DNA of 64,000 nucleotides. Origin: Micavibrio sp. UBA2638. GTDB taxonomy: Bacteria > Pseudomonadota > Alphaproteobacteria > Micavibrionales > Micavibrionaceae. The position numbers and the translations under genes were made by a program. The notes beneath the pieces were generated by a model. The model saw nothing but the letters and a program-made list of their open reading frames with translations. It made no database searches and was not told the DNA's origin. Positions 17,812 through 26,363 of the stretch are shown here, in pieces; position 1 is the first letter of the stretch, and the number at the start of each line of letters is the position of its first letter. The stretch spans positions 54,980-118,979 of the forward strand of contig DENS01000003.1 of the NCBI GenBank assembly GCA_002359735.1. Direction: 5' to 3'.

Positions 17812-18108
17812 ATGCAAAACACACTAAAAGAACAATGGGAGGCGGGTATTAAACGGCTGGCAACCCGCCAAAGCGCAAAGGCGAAAATCACAATGGACCA
17901 AACGGCCTTTACGATCACGGTCCCCGAAGAAGACGCCATTGATGATATGTTTGCGCTGTTGGATGATTTAAAAGCCGTTTTTGGCGACAGCGTTGATTTC
18001 AGGGCTGTAAAATCAGGCAAGCAATGCGTATCCCTGACGCTCAATATCACCGATGAACGCGGCATCACCCATATCCATGATCCGGCCAATATGGCCTTGT
18101 TCATGTAG
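17812..18108 (+). CDS. Hypothetical protein
   Basis: 98 residues, soluble, no recognised domain. It opens with an amphipathic helix (TLKEQWEAGIKRLATRQSAKA), then a strand (KITMDQTAFTITVPE), a second acidic helix (DDMFALLDDLKAVFG) and two strands (DFRAVKSG, CVSLTLNIT), giving a plausible alpha/beta fold. There is a purine-rich AAAGGAAAAAGG upstream. It lies between the barrel gene and pdxT on the same strand. I cannot propose a function. Confidence 0.6.
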   Translation: MQNTLKEQWEAGIKRLATRQSAKAKITMDQTAFTITVPEEDAIDDMFALLDDLKAVFGDSVDFRAVKSGKQCVSLTLNITDERGITHIHDPANMALFM

Positions 18109-18148
18109 TGTCATTTACTGGACCCCTTAATAATCGCCCGAGTTGGAG

Positions 18149-18175
18149 AATAGCACTTGTTAATAATAGCACTTG
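18149..18175 (+). repeat. Short direct repeat upstream of pdxT
   Basis: AATAGCACTTG occurs at 18149-18159 and again at 18165-18175, 16 bp start to start. It lies 34-60 bases before the pdxT ATG. It may be a tandem regulator site or a chance duplication. Confidence 0.45.
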
Positions 18176-18208
18176 CCCACCGCGCCATAATCCATTATCC
18201 CCATAGAC

Positions 18209-18829
18209 ATGGTCAAACACACACCGCGAATTGGTTGTTTTGCGCTGCAAGGCGCCGTAGAGATACACCGCCCGCATATTGAGGCATGCGGGGCAGAGTT
18301 TCTGTCCGTTAAAACCCCTGCACGCTTTGAAGATGTCGATGGGTTCATCTTGCCAGGCGGTGAAAGCACAACCATGCTAAAGCTGATTGAAACCTTCCGT
18401 TTGTGGGATTCGCTGGCTGATAATTTCGCCAGAAAACCGGTCTGGGGCATATGCGCCGGCACGATTTTAATGGCAGAAACGGTTTTGGTGAACAACAACC
18501 TGTCATCGCGTGATCAAACAGGCGGCCAAAGCGAAACGCAAAAATCATTTGGCCTGCTGCCCATTACAGTTCTTCGCAATGGCTACGGCACGCAGGTTGA
18601 AAGCGCGCAAAGCGATATTGACGGGTACCCCGTTTCATTCATTCGCGCGCCCGTCATTCAAGAAACCGGCGACACCGAAATTCTGGCCCGTCATGAAGGG
18701 GCCCCCGTCTGGGTTCAGGGCAAAGGCGATAAAGCCAAATATATGGCCACCACATTTCATCCAGAACTCACCATGAATTTTCCATCCCCCATGCATAAAA
18801 AGTTTGTGGAGCTTGTCCGCCGCAGCTAA
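18209..18829 (+). CDS. pdxT: Pyridoxal 5'-phosphate synthase, glutaminase subunit PdxT
   Basis: Class-I glutamine amidotransferase that hydrolyses glutamine and passes ammonia to PdxS. The nucleophile is C82 in WGICAGTILM, the oxyanion/PGGEST block is at LPGGESTT (about residues 48-55), and the His-Glu pair is FHPEL about 25 residues before the end. 206 residues, usual size. The ATG has no visible ribosome site. It follows 100 bp of non-coding DNA containing an 11-bp direct repeat, so it may have its own control rather than sharing the pdxS transcript. Confidence 0.96.
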   Translation: MVKHTPRIGCFALQGAVEIHRPHIEACGAEFLSVKTPARFEDVDGFILPGGESTTMLKLIETFRLWDSLADNFARKPVWGICAGTILMAETVLVNNNLSSRDQTGGQSETQKSFGLLPITVLRNGYGTQVESAQSDIDGYPVSFIRAPVIQETGDTEILARHEGAPVWVQGKGDKAKYMATTFHPELTMNFPSPMHKKFVELVRRS

Positions 18830-18892
18830 TGCGCGTATTCTAATATTATAGTTGCCTTGTCTGGCATGATTTACCCGCTACGGTTAAAACGG

Positions 18893-18935
18893 CCCGGCGC
18901 CTATACTAACACCATCACCCCCTTTTTGCGCCGGG
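18893..18935. repeat. 8-bp GC-rich inverted repeat between pdxT and the M32 gene
   Basis: CCCGGCGC (18893-18900) is matched by GCGCCGGG (18928-18935) with a 27-base loop. There is no T-run after it, so it is not a standard terminator. It could slow transcription after pdxT or act as a protein site. Confidence 0.3.
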
Positions 18936-18983
18936 GGGCAGGCAACGCCGTGTAACATAACGAGTAGAATATAACTGATCGAA

Positions 18984-20636
18984 ATGAAGCTCTTTCTGAA
19001 TAAGATTACCGACTTGCTGGGCCTTAAAAAGCGGACCGATTGTCCCCAGACCTTGCCGCGTTCAACCCCCCATTTCGAGGCGCCGGTCCCAAAACAGGAC
19101 CAAAAACATGATTGCGAATCCTATACCAAACTAAAGGCCGAATACCGTGATATTGGCCGGATGAATGCCATTATAGAAGTTTTGGGGCGGGACTTTCTGA
19201 CCGCTATGCCGGAAGGGGCGTATAAAAGCCGTTTGGGCCAGATCTCGTTTCTATACCGCAGAATGCATGAAGACCTTATTTCCGGCCAGGTTCATAAATT
19301 GCTGGAAAAGGCGCAGGAGCATGAATACGCCAATCCCGGAAGCTGGGATGAATGGGACAGTGCCAATTTGCGTGAAATGCGCTCTATGTATTTGATGTAT
19401 TGCCATGTTGATCCTGAATTAATGGAACGCAAGGCCAATTTATCATATGAGGGGCGAAGGCGTCACCGCGCGATCATGAAATCGGGGGACTGGGATCAGG
19501 CCAAAGGGTTCTTGCAGGAACAAATTGATTTACACCGCCGCATTGCCGATTCCCGCTGTAAGGCCAATAATATCGACAGCCAGTATGAAATGCTGATGCA
19601 GGAATATATGCCAGAGATGAAGGTGTTCGATATCGAAAATCTGTTTGGGTCCCATGAACAGACCTTAAAATCATTAATGCCGGAAATCATTGAAAAACAA
19701 AATGCCGAGGCCCCGCCCATTGCCTTTGAAGAGGGGCTGGAATTCGAAGCCGAAGCGCAGATGTGGCTGAACCGGTCCTTGCTGGAGGTTCTGGGCTTTG
19801 ATTTTGAACGGGGCGGGCTATATGAAACCGGGCACAACCCGGTTGAGGGCGGAACCGTCGATGACACGCGGCTGGTGATTTACAATGTCGATGAAAGCAA
19901 CTTTCTGGATTCGATGAAATCGGCGTTGCATGAAGGCGGACACGGCCTGTATATTCAGGGTCTGCCGCGCAAAACTTGGCGTTACCAGCCTGTCGCCATG
20001 GATATGGGCGCCGCCGTGCATGAATCGCAAGCCCTGCTGGTTGAGATGATTATTGGCCGCAAACAGGAATTTTTTGAATTTATTTCCCCGCGGCTGGAAG
20101 GGTTGTTTCATGGCATCCATTCCCCTGCCTTGGCGCCGGAAAACCTGTTCCGCCTGAAAACCCGCGTTAAACCGGGTATTGACCGCAAGAAGGCTGATGA
20201 AGTTTCCTATTTCTATCATGTTTTACTGCGTTTCCGGCTGGAACGCGATTTAATCGATGGCAGCCTGAGCATTGATAAACTGCCCGAAGCCTGGGTGGAA
20301 GGCATGCATGATTTACTGGGCATTACGCCAAGCTCCCATACCGAAGGGTGCCTGCAGGATGTGCACTGGTTTGTTGGGAAATTCGGCTATTTCCCCTCCT
20401 ATGCGGTGGGGCATATGATGGCCGCGCAATTCTACGAAGCCCTGCGCCGCGATATACCCCGTATTCATGAAAAAATAACAGAGGGCGATTTCGAAGAGAT
20501 CAAAAGCTGGCTGTATAATAATATCTATGCCAAAGGGCGCCTTTTGCATACCCAGGATCTTTTAAAAGAAGCCACCGGCAAGACCCTGCGCCCGGAATAT
20601 CTGGAAAAGCACCTGCGCAGACGATATTTGCATTAA
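18984..20636 (+). CDS. M32-family metallocarboxypeptidase (Taq carboxypeptidase type)
   Basis: Zinc carboxypeptidase that trims C-terminal residues of peptides in the cytoplasm. The HExxH motif is H316-H320 (LHEGGHGLY), followed by AVHESQALLVE, which carries the third ligand Glu region. GYFPSYAVGHMMAAQFY near the C-terminus is also a family block. The protein is 550 residues; the family core begins at about residue 46 (YTKLKAEYRDIGRMNA), so there is an N-terminal extension of about 45 residues, basic and Pro-rich, without a signal peptide. Single gene; thrC follows 59 bp later on the same strand. Confidence 0.95.
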   Translation: MKLFLNKITDLLGLKKRTDCPQTLPRSTPHFEAPVPKQDQKHDCESYTKLKAEYRDIGRMNAIIEVLGRDFLTAMPEGAYKSRLGQISFLYRRMHEDLISGQVHKLLEKAQEHEYANPGSWDEWDSANLREMRSMYLMYCHVDPELMERKANLSYEGRRRHRAIMKSGDWDQAKGFLQEQIDLHRRIADSRCKANNIDSQYEMLMQEYMPEMKVFDIENLFGSHEQTLKSLMPEIIEKQNAEAPPIAFEEGLEFEAEAQMWLNRSLLEVLGFDFERGGLYETGHNPVEGGTVDDTRLVIYNVDESNFLDSMKSALHEGGHGLYIQGLPRKTWRYQPVAMDMGAAVHESQALLVEMIIGRKQEFFEFISPRLEGLFHGIHSPALAPENLFRLKTRVKPGIDRKKADEVSYFYHVLLRFRLERDLIDGSLSIDKLPEAWVEGMHDLLGITPSSHTEGCLQDVHWFVGKFGYFPSYAVGHMMAAQFYEALRRDIPRIHEKITEGDFEEIKSWLYNNIYAKGRLLHTQDLLKEATGKTLRPEYLEKHLRRRYLH

Positions 20637-20695
20637 ACCACTTGCGGAGCGCGTAACACTGACGTAAAAATCAGACAAACAACGGGTAGGATAAT

Positions 20696-22132
20696 ATGAG
20701 CAGATTTATTTCCACACGCGGGCACGGCACGTCCAAAAGCAAGGTCGAAGGCACCAGCCCCAAAAGTTTTGAGGACGTTCTTCTGGCAGGGATGGCCCCG
20801 GATGGCGGCCTTTATGTCCCGGAAAGCTGGCCGACGCTGGAATATAAAACATTGGAACGTATGGCGGGCATTCCCTACGCCGATGTGGCCATGCAGGTCA
20901 TGTTGCCCTTCATTGGTGATTGTATCAATCATGCCGATTTTCGCCGCATTCTGGCCGAAACCTATGAAAGCCACGTTTTTGATCACGCCAGCGTAACGCC
21001 GCTGCGTCAACTCTCGCCGACGATTTGGCAAATGGACCATTTCCACGGCCCGACACTGGCCTTTAAAGATGTCGCCTTACAGCTATTGGGACGTTTGTTT
21101 GACCATGTCCTGCAAAAACGCGGGGAGCGCGTCACCATAGTCGGGGCGACCTCTGGCGATACAGGATCGGCCGCGATTGAGGCATGCCGCCATTGCAGCA
21201 ATGTCGATATCTTTATTCTGCATCCCAAAGGCCGCGTTTCCGAGGTACAGCGCCGCCAGATGACCACCGTCAAGGCAGACAATGTTTACAACCTTGCCAT
21301 TGAAGGCACATTCGATGATTGTCAAAACCTGGTCAAAGCCATGTTCGGCGACAGTGCCTTCCGCGCCGATATGAACCTGTCGGCAATTAATTCCATCAAC
21401 TGGGCCCGTATTATGGCGCAAATTGTCTATTACGTCACCGCCTCTGTTGCCTTGGGCGGGCCTGCTCGCGAAGTCTCGTTTAGCGTACCAACCGGCAATT
21501 TCGGCAATATATTCGCCGCCTATGTTGCCCGCCAAATGGGTGTGCCGATCAAACGCCTGATTGTGTCTACCAACCGCAACGATATTCTGACCCGGTTCTT
21601 TGAAACCGGTGAAATGAAACTGGATCACGTTGCCCCGTCCTATAGCCCGTCTATGGATATCCAGATTTCCAGCAACTTCGAACGCTATTTGTTCGACCTG
21701 ATGGGGCGTGACCCGCATACCTTAACGGGTGTTATGGACGATTTCAAAAAGAATGGCCGCTATAAAATGGACGAGGCACACATGAAAAAAGCGCGCGCAG
21801 AATTCAGCGCCCATCGCTGTGATGATGAACAGACCTTAAAAATCATGCGCCAGACCTATGACGAAACCGGCATCATCATTGACCCGCATACGGCCGTCGG
21901 CCTGCATGGCGCACTCTCCACCAAGGACGACCCGTCCGTTCCGATAATCAATCTGGCCTGCGCGCATCCGGCAAAATTCCCGGACGCCGTTGAAAAAGCC
22001 ATTGGCCGCCGCCCTGAATTGCCTGAACGCATGGCGGATCTGCTGGACCGCGCGGAATACCTGACCCCCTTACCGAATAATCTGCAAAAAGTGGAAGAAT
22101 ACGTTAAGGCCAATAGCCGGGTCAAAAACTGA
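20696..22132 (+). CDS. thrC: Threonine synthase
   Basis: PLP enzyme that turns O-phosphohomoserine into threonine. The PLP lysine is K124 in GPTLAFKDVALQLLGR, and GATSGDTGSAAIEA forms the phosphate cradle. NSINWARIMAQIVYY and VPTGNFGNIFAAY are further family blocks. 478 residues fits the longer (class 2) threonine synthases. In many alphaproteobacteria thrC is directly followed by an M16 peptidase and a GNAT gene; here the same order is kept but a small unknown gene with its own likely promoter is inserted between. Start at an ATG after GGTAGGATAAT. Confidence 0.97.
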   Translation: MSRFISTRGHGTSKSKVEGTSPKSFEDVLLAGMAPDGGLYVPESWPTLEYKTLERMAGIPYADVAMQVMLPFIGDCINHADFRRILAETYESHVFDHASVTPLRQLSPTIWQMDHFHGPTLAFKDVALQLLGRLFDHVLQKRGERVTIVGATSGDTGSAAIEACRHCSNVDIFILHPKGRVSEVQRRQMTTVKADNVYNLAIEGTFDDCQNLVKAMFGDSAFRADMNLSAINSINWARIMAQIVYYVTASVALGGPAREVSFSVPTGNFGNIFAAYVARQMGVPIKRLIVSTNRNDILTRFFETGEMKLDHVAPSYSPSMDIQISSNFERYLFDLMGRDPHTLTGVMDDFKKNGRYKMDEAHMKKARAEFSAHRCDDEQTLKIMRQTYDETGIIIDPHTAVGLHGALSTKDDPSVPIINLACAHPAKFPDAVEKAIGRRPELPERMADLLDRAEYLTPLPNNLQKVEEYVKANSRVKN

Positions 22133-22200
22133 CGCGGCCTGGCGCGGCCAAACGCTTTGTTTTGGCCCCCTCTGCCGATGCCAGCCCTGACAAGCCCCAT

Positions 22201-22229
22201 TTGCATTTATAGGAATTTTATCCTATAAT
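22201..22229 (+). promoter_or_regulatory. Promoter with internal inverted repeat upstream of the 22274 gene
   Basis: TTGCAT (22201-22206) and TATAAT (22224-22229) are exactly 17 bp apart. Between and over them lies the inverted repeat TTATAGGA / TCCTATAA (22207-22214, 22221-22228). A very similar arrangement occurs at 54161. It could be an operator or the AT-rich stem of a thrC terminator, as a T-run follows (CCCTTTTTT). Confidence 0.55.
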
Positions 22230-22273
22230 TACCCTTTTTTGTCTATATATAACAAGAAAGGATATGACAGCAT

Positions 22274-22627
22274 ATGAATGCAAAAACAAAAGGATGGACG
22301 GAGGAACGGCGCAAAGCCCAGGCGGAGCGATGCCGCAACAACAAACCTTGGACGCGGGCAACCGGCCCCAAAACACCGGAAGGCAAGGCGCGCTCATCCA
22401 TGAACGCCTATAAATATGGCGGCGATAAAGCCTATCAGGATTTGGTTAAAACCCTGCTTTTGCACAATAAAGGCTTCCTGAATGCCTATAAGCAAATGGC
22501 AGAAAACAAACTGATAAAATCGCAATTAAAACAAATGCTTATTCGTTACAAAACTCATATTGCCGCAAAACAAACTGAAGGGCTGCCCGATGCGGAGGCT
22601 CTTGCCAAACACCCCGGATTGGACTAA
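22274..22627 (+). CDS. Hypothetical protein with a GPKTPEGKARSS motif
   Basis: 117 residues, very basic N-terminal half. The motif RATGPKTPEGKARSSMNAYKYGG (residues about 28-50) is a widespread short motif in bacterial proteins of unknown role, many of them from mobile or plasmid contexts. The rest is helical and Lys-rich (LLLHNKGFLNAYKQMAENKLIKSQ). The charge suggests nucleic-acid binding, but nothing proves it. It sits between thrC and the M16 peptidase gene with a strong upstream promoter of its own and an AAGAAAGG site before the start region. Confidence 0.65.
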   Translation: MNAKTKGWTEERRKAQAERCRNNKPWTRATGPKTPEGKARSSMNAYKYGGDKAYQDLVKTLLLHNKGFLNAYKQMAENKLIKSQLKQMLIRYKTHIAAKQTEGLPDAEALAKHPGLD

Positions 22628-22636
22628 AACCCTACC

Positions 22637-23914
22637 ATGAGCGATTGCATTCAAATGACAACATTAAGCAACGGGTTGCGCGTGATTACCGATCACGTGC
22701 CATCCGTCGGGTCCGTGGCACTTGGCGTATGGGTGGGCGTGGGAACGCGCCATGAAGATATGGCCTATAACGGCGCCGCCCATATGGTGGAACACATGTT
22801 GTTCAAAGGCACCAAAACCCGCACCGCGCTGGATATTGCCCAACAAATCGAAAACGCAGGCGGGGCCATGAACGCCTATACCAGCCGCGAAGTCACCAGC
22901 TATCACATGCATATGCTGGCCAATGATGTGTCTTTGGCCCTGAATGTTCTGGCCGATATGATGTTGAATTCAACAATGCCGGAAGAAGAAATTGAACGCG
23001 AACGCCATGTCATTTTACAGGAAATCGGCATGTGCAACGATACGCCCGATGATGTGATTTTCGATCATTACTATGAAACGGCCTATCCGGGGCAGGCATT
23101 GGGCGCCCCCATTTTGGGCAAGGCCGATATTATTGCCGCCATGCAGCGCGGCACGCTGATGCGCTATGTTGATGATTTATACACCCCCGCCAATATGGTG
23201 CTTTCCGCATCCGGCGCGGTGGACCATGATGCCTTTGTTGCCATGGCACAAGACCTGCTTGGCGGATTAAAAGCGGGAAATAAATCCAAAACCAAAGCCG
23301 CCAATTACCAAAGCGGCCAATACCGCGCCGATAAAGACTTGGAACAAAGCCATATCATTCTTGGTTTTCAGGGCCTATCCCGTCTGGACGATGATTATTA
23401 CGCCGCGCAGGCGCTTTCCTCAATCTTTGGCGGCGGCATGTCGTCCCGGCTGTTTCAGGAAGTCCGGGAAAAACGCGGCCTTGTTTATTCTGTCTTTTCT
23501 TTCCACAGCGCCTATTGCGACGACGGACAATTGGGAATATACGCCGGCACCGGGCCGGATGATTTGCCGGAACTTATTCCGGTTATTTGTGATGAGGTGG
23601 GTAAAATCTGTGATGATATTACAGATGAAGAAGTCAGCCGCGCCAAAACACAGATGAAATCAGGCTTGATTATGGGCCGTGAATCAATGATGAGCCGCGC
23701 CGACCAGCAAGCCAAATTTCTGATATTCCGCGATACAGTCCTTGATGTTAACGCCTTGACGGACAAGATTGAGGCGCTCAACAAAGACCAAATCCGCAAT
23801 GTCGCCCGTAAAATTTTTGCCAGTGCGCCAAGTCTGGCCGCGCTTGGGCCCTTGGGCAAGCTCGAAACATTCGAGACCATACAATCACGCCTTGCGCAGG
23901 AAATGGCCGCTTAA
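22637..23914 (+). CDS. M16-family zinc peptidase (processing peptidase-like)
   Basis: Member of the pitrilysin/mitochondrial processing peptidase family. The inverted zinc motif HxxEH is at residues 49-53 (AAHMVEHMLFKG), with the downstream Glu expected in the conserved helix around EEEIERERHVILQEI. The C-terminal half carries the family's substrate-binding domain (FGGGMSSRLFQEVREKRGLVYS). 425 residues. It is the usual neighbour of thrC in alphaproteobacteria. No signal peptide, so it probably acts in the cytoplasm on peptides or short proteins. It begins 10 bp after the preceding small gene. Confidence 0.95.
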   Translation: MSDCIQMTTLSNGLRVITDHVPSVGSVALGVWVGVGTRHEDMAYNGAAHMVEHMLFKGTKTRTALDIAQQIENAGGAMNAYTSREVTSYHMHMLANDVSLALNVLADMMLNSTMPEEEIERERHVILQEIGMCNDTPDDVIFDHYYETAYPGQALGAPILGKADIIAAMQRGTLMRYVDDLYTPANMVLSASGAVDHDAFVAMAQDLLGGLKAGNKSKTKAANYQSGQYRADKDLEQSHIILGFQGLSRLDDDYYAAQALSSIFGGGMSSRLFQEVREKRGLVYSVFSFHSAYCDDGQLGIYAGTGPDDLPELIPVICDEVGKICDDITDEEVSRAKTQMKSGLIMGRESMMSRADQQAKFLIFRDTVLDVNALTDKIEALNKDQIRNVARKIFASAPSLAALGPLGKLETFETIQSRLAQEMAA

Positions 23915-23952
23915 CGGGCTGGCGGCTATAAAAACACAGGGGGTTGTTACAC

Positions 23953-24555
23953 ATGTTTAAAACAGATAACGCCGCATTACCGGACATAGAATTACAAACC
24001 CAGCGCATGATTTTACGCCCCCCCAAGGCCCTTGATTGGGGACAATGGGCCGATGTGCGCGGCACAAACCAGCGCCGCCTGAAACCCTATGAACCACTTT
24101 GGGCCCCCGATGCGCTGTCCGGCAATTTCTTTAAACGCCGCCTGGCCCGCCAAATTCGCGATTGGGAACAAAACCGCGCGCAATCATTTTTGATGGTTCG
24201 CCAAACTGATGACCAATTAATTGGCGGTGTGAATATAAACAATATCTGCCACGGCGCGGCGCAGTTTGCCTCACTCGGCTATTGGGTTTGCCACAGCGTG
24301 GAAGGACAGGGCTTTATGAGCGAAGCCTTATTACGCATCATTGATTATTGTTTTCATGACCTAAAACTACACCGCCTGAATGCGGCCTGTATCCCGGATA
24401 ATGAACGCAGCAAGGCCCTGCTTCTGCGGAACGGCTTTGTCGAGGAAGGCTTCGCAAAACACTACTTGAAAATTAATGGGCGATGGCAAGACCACGTGTT
24501 ATTCGGCCTGACGCAGGAACATTTTCAAGAAACCCCCGCATTACATCACCGCTAG
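23953..24555 (+). CDS. GNAT N-acetyltransferase, RimJ/RimL type
   Basis: 200 residues. The fold order is clear: TQRMILRPPKALDWGQWADVR at the start, a central LIGGVNINNICHG strand, then YWVCHSVEGQGFMSEALLRIIDYCF, where VEGQGFMSEA is the acetyl-CoA pyrophosphate loop (Q/RxxGxG/A type), and LNAACIPDNERSKALLLRNGFVEEG. Family members acetylate N-termini of ribosomal proteins or other amines. The ATG at 23953 follows AGGGGG nine bases upstream; a TTG at 23944 would touch that site. It follows the M16 gene as in related genomes. Confidence 0.93.
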   Translation: MFKTDNAALPDIELQTQRMILRPPKALDWGQWADVRGTNQRRLKPYEPLWAPDALSGNFFKRRLARQIRDWEQNRAQSFLMVRQTDDQLIGGVNINNICHGAAQFASLGYWVCHSVEGQGFMSEALLRIIDYCFHDLKLHRLNAACIPDNERSKALLLRNGFVEEGFAKHYLKINGRWQDHVLFGLTQEHFQETPALHHR

Positions 24556-24633
24556 ATTTTCCGAAAAAATTTACCTTGCATTGCTAATTGTCATATGCAA
24601 TAACCATAATACAAAAATCAGGGAGTATCACAA

Positions 24634-25110
24634 ATGAGTGAGATTACAGCCGAAGACGTGGCAAAATATGACCACATGAAGCGCGCCCAAATGTTCAGTT
24701 TAATATTTGCTGCGTTATTGCCTTTAGCGCCGATTATCGAGCACCATAATAATTATGAAGATTTTATGCCCAAAGCGCTGGACACCGTAAGCGCGACAGA
24801 GAGTTGCCTGCGTGATAGCTTTAAGCAAGCCACGCTGGGCGAAGACGGATTTCATATCAATCTTTCAGCCGAAGACATCGATGCCTGCGTGAACGAAAAA
24901 CTCGCACAATCAGACGCCGCGATAGAAACTCATAAGCGTAACCATGAAAATATGAATTCACAGGTGCTGGCTCTATCCGGTATTTTGGCCGCGGCCAGCC
25001 TGAGCGTTTTCGGCGCGGCTAGCGTTTCCAATTACCGGATGCGCAAGAAAAAACCGGGTATTGAAAAAATGAAATACACCCATAAAAACGATATATCACC
25101 GGGTCTATAA
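24634..25110 (+). CDS. Two-TM membrane protein, first of a tandem paralogous pair
   Basis: 158 residues. One hydrophobic helix near residues 22-38 (FSLIFAALLPLAPII) and one near 115-135 (LALSGILAAASLSVFGAA) enclose a loop of about 75 residues with two cysteines (ESCLRD and DACVNE) and the phrase NLSAEDIDACVNEKLAQ. The next gene has NLSAPEIQACADKKVAQ at the same place and the same helix layout, so the two are paralogs. With N- and C-termini inside, the loop would be periplasmic and the two Cys could form a disulfide. A strong AGGGAG site precedes the start. No known family recognised. Confidence 0.7.
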   Translation: MSEITAEDVAKYDHMKRAQMFSLIFAALLPLAPIIEHHNNYEDFMPKALDTVSATESCLRDSFKQATLGEDGFHINLSAEDIDACVNEKLAQSDAAIETHKRNHENMNSQVLALSGILAAASLSVFGAASVSNYRMRKKKPGIEKMKYTHKNDISPGL

Positions 25111-25152
25111 CACTGGTTTTTTGTTAAGGTCATTACTTTTCAAGGATAGCTC

Positions 25153-25698
25153 ATGCCCAACGTTACAAAAGATAGCAAGAACAAAATGTTCACCGTTTCG
25201 AGCGATGATACGACCACGCGGATGAGCTTTAAAGATGTTAATAACTATAAAGAAAGCCGCGGCTTTATTGGCGCCGGTGCGTTCATGGCCTTGTTTGGTC
25301 CGGTTGTTATAACCGGCATGTTTAATTCGTCATCCGGCGGTCATCCCATACCGGATGCGCTGAACAACAAACAGGCCACCGCAATTTGCCTGCAGGAAAA
25401 TTATAATAAAAAATCCCCCGGCAGCGACAATATGGTGAATCTATCCGCACCGGAAATTCAGGCCTGCGCCGATAAAAAAGTCGCACAAGCCAGAGTGAAA
25501 CGCCGGGCCGACATCAAAAATTATTATGAAAATAAAGACAACTTTCAAAAAATTTTCACAATGGTTTCTTCGGTGCCCGGCCTGGGTATGCTTGTATTCG
25601 GCCTCGGGGCGAATATATGCTTGCGGATGGAAAAGCCCGGCATAAAACATGCCGCTAAACAGCTTAACGAATCCGACCGCCCTTATGAAATGTATTAG
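25153..25698 (+). CDS. Two-TM membrane protein, second of a tandem paralogous pair
   Basis: 181 residues, 42 bp after its paralog. Helices lie near residues 40-57 (GAGAFMALFGPVVITGMF) and 138-157 (VSSVPGLGMLVFGLGANI). The loop between them has AICLQEN and IQACADKK, matching the two Cys positions of the first gene, with a shared NLSA..I.AC...K.AQ block. Outside that loop the two proteins have diverged, so the duplication is not recent or selection acts on the loop. The N-terminal 35 residues are polar and cytoplasmic. AAGGA precedes the start. The 3' end overlaps the convergent yqgE-like gene by four bases. Confidence 0.7.
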   Translation: MPNVTKDSKNKMFTVSSDDTTTRMSFKDVNNYKESRGFIGAGAFMALFGPVVITGMFNSSSGGHPIPDALNNKQATAICLQENYNKKSPGSDNMVNLSAPEIQACADKKVAQARVKRRADIKNYYENKDNFQKIFTMVSSVPGLGMLVFGLGANICLRMEKPGIKHAAKQLNESDRPYEMY

Positions 25699-26303
25699 GC
25701 GCTGCCGCCCGCGGCAGAAAGCATGGATGGGTCAATACCCAGTTTTTTAACAGCGCGTTCCCATTTTTCTTCAGGAAGCGTTTGAAAAATAAGCTCCGGA
25801 TCACCCTCAACGGTTAACCAGGCGTTTTCCTGTAACTCTTGATCCAATTGACCCGCAGTCCATCCGGCATATCCCAAAATAAACAACCGCTGCTTCGGCC
25901 CCTTACCGCTCGCGACATCTTTTAAAGCATCCAGCGTACCGGTAATATAGATATCACCATCAACCTTAACGGTGTCGGTTTTACTGAAATCATTCGAATG
26001 CAATAAAAATCCGCGCGCGCCTTCCACCGGTCCGCCGCGCATAACCGTTATATCAATCGCCGCAAGATCCAGATTATTATCAGCCGTGATTTTTAACTGT
26101 TCCAGCAATTCTTCAAACGCCACGTGTTCCAAAGGATGATTAATCACAAGCCCCATCGCACCCTCAGCATCATGCGCGCAAATATAGATAACCGATTTGT
26201 GAAAACGCGGATCACCCATGCCCGGCATCGCCAATAATAATTTACCGGCAAGATAGCCTTCACTTTTGTCTTTATGATGAACTTTGCTCTTGTCCTGCGC
26301 CAT
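25695..26303 (-). CDS. YqgE/AlgH family protein
   Basis: Small soluble protein of the UPF0301 family. Diagnostic segments: GKLLLAMPGMGDPRFHKSVIYICAHDAEGAMGLVINHP near the N-terminus, VMRGGPVEGARGFLLHS in the middle and ILGYAGWTAGQLDQELQENAWL near the end. About 202 residues. The role of the family is unsettled, though it was first linked to alginate regulation in Pseudomonas. I use the ATG at 26303; a GTG three codons upstream is also open. Divergent from the DsbD-domain gene and convergent with the second membrane paralog. Confidence 0.93.
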   Translation of the reverse strand: MAQDKSKVHHKDKSEGYLAGKLLLAMPGMGDPRFHKSVIYICAHDAEGAMGLVINHPLEHVAFEELLEQLKITADNNLDLAAIDITVMRGGPVEGARGFLLHSNDFSKTDTVKVDGDIYITGTLDALKDVASGKGPKQRLFILGYAGWTAGQLDQELQENAWLTVEGDPELIFQTLPEEKWERAVKKLGIDPSMLSAAGGSA

Positions 26304-26363
26304 TGGTATCACTAACTTGTTTGTTAACAGCTCATCGGCATTTTATAGTAAAATGGATTGAAC

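Noticed and set aside
24576..24600. TTGCAT / ATGCAA inverted repeat before the 24634 gene as a promoter
   Set aside because: No -10 lies at 16-18 bp from the TTGCAT; the repeat is real but its role could not be supported.
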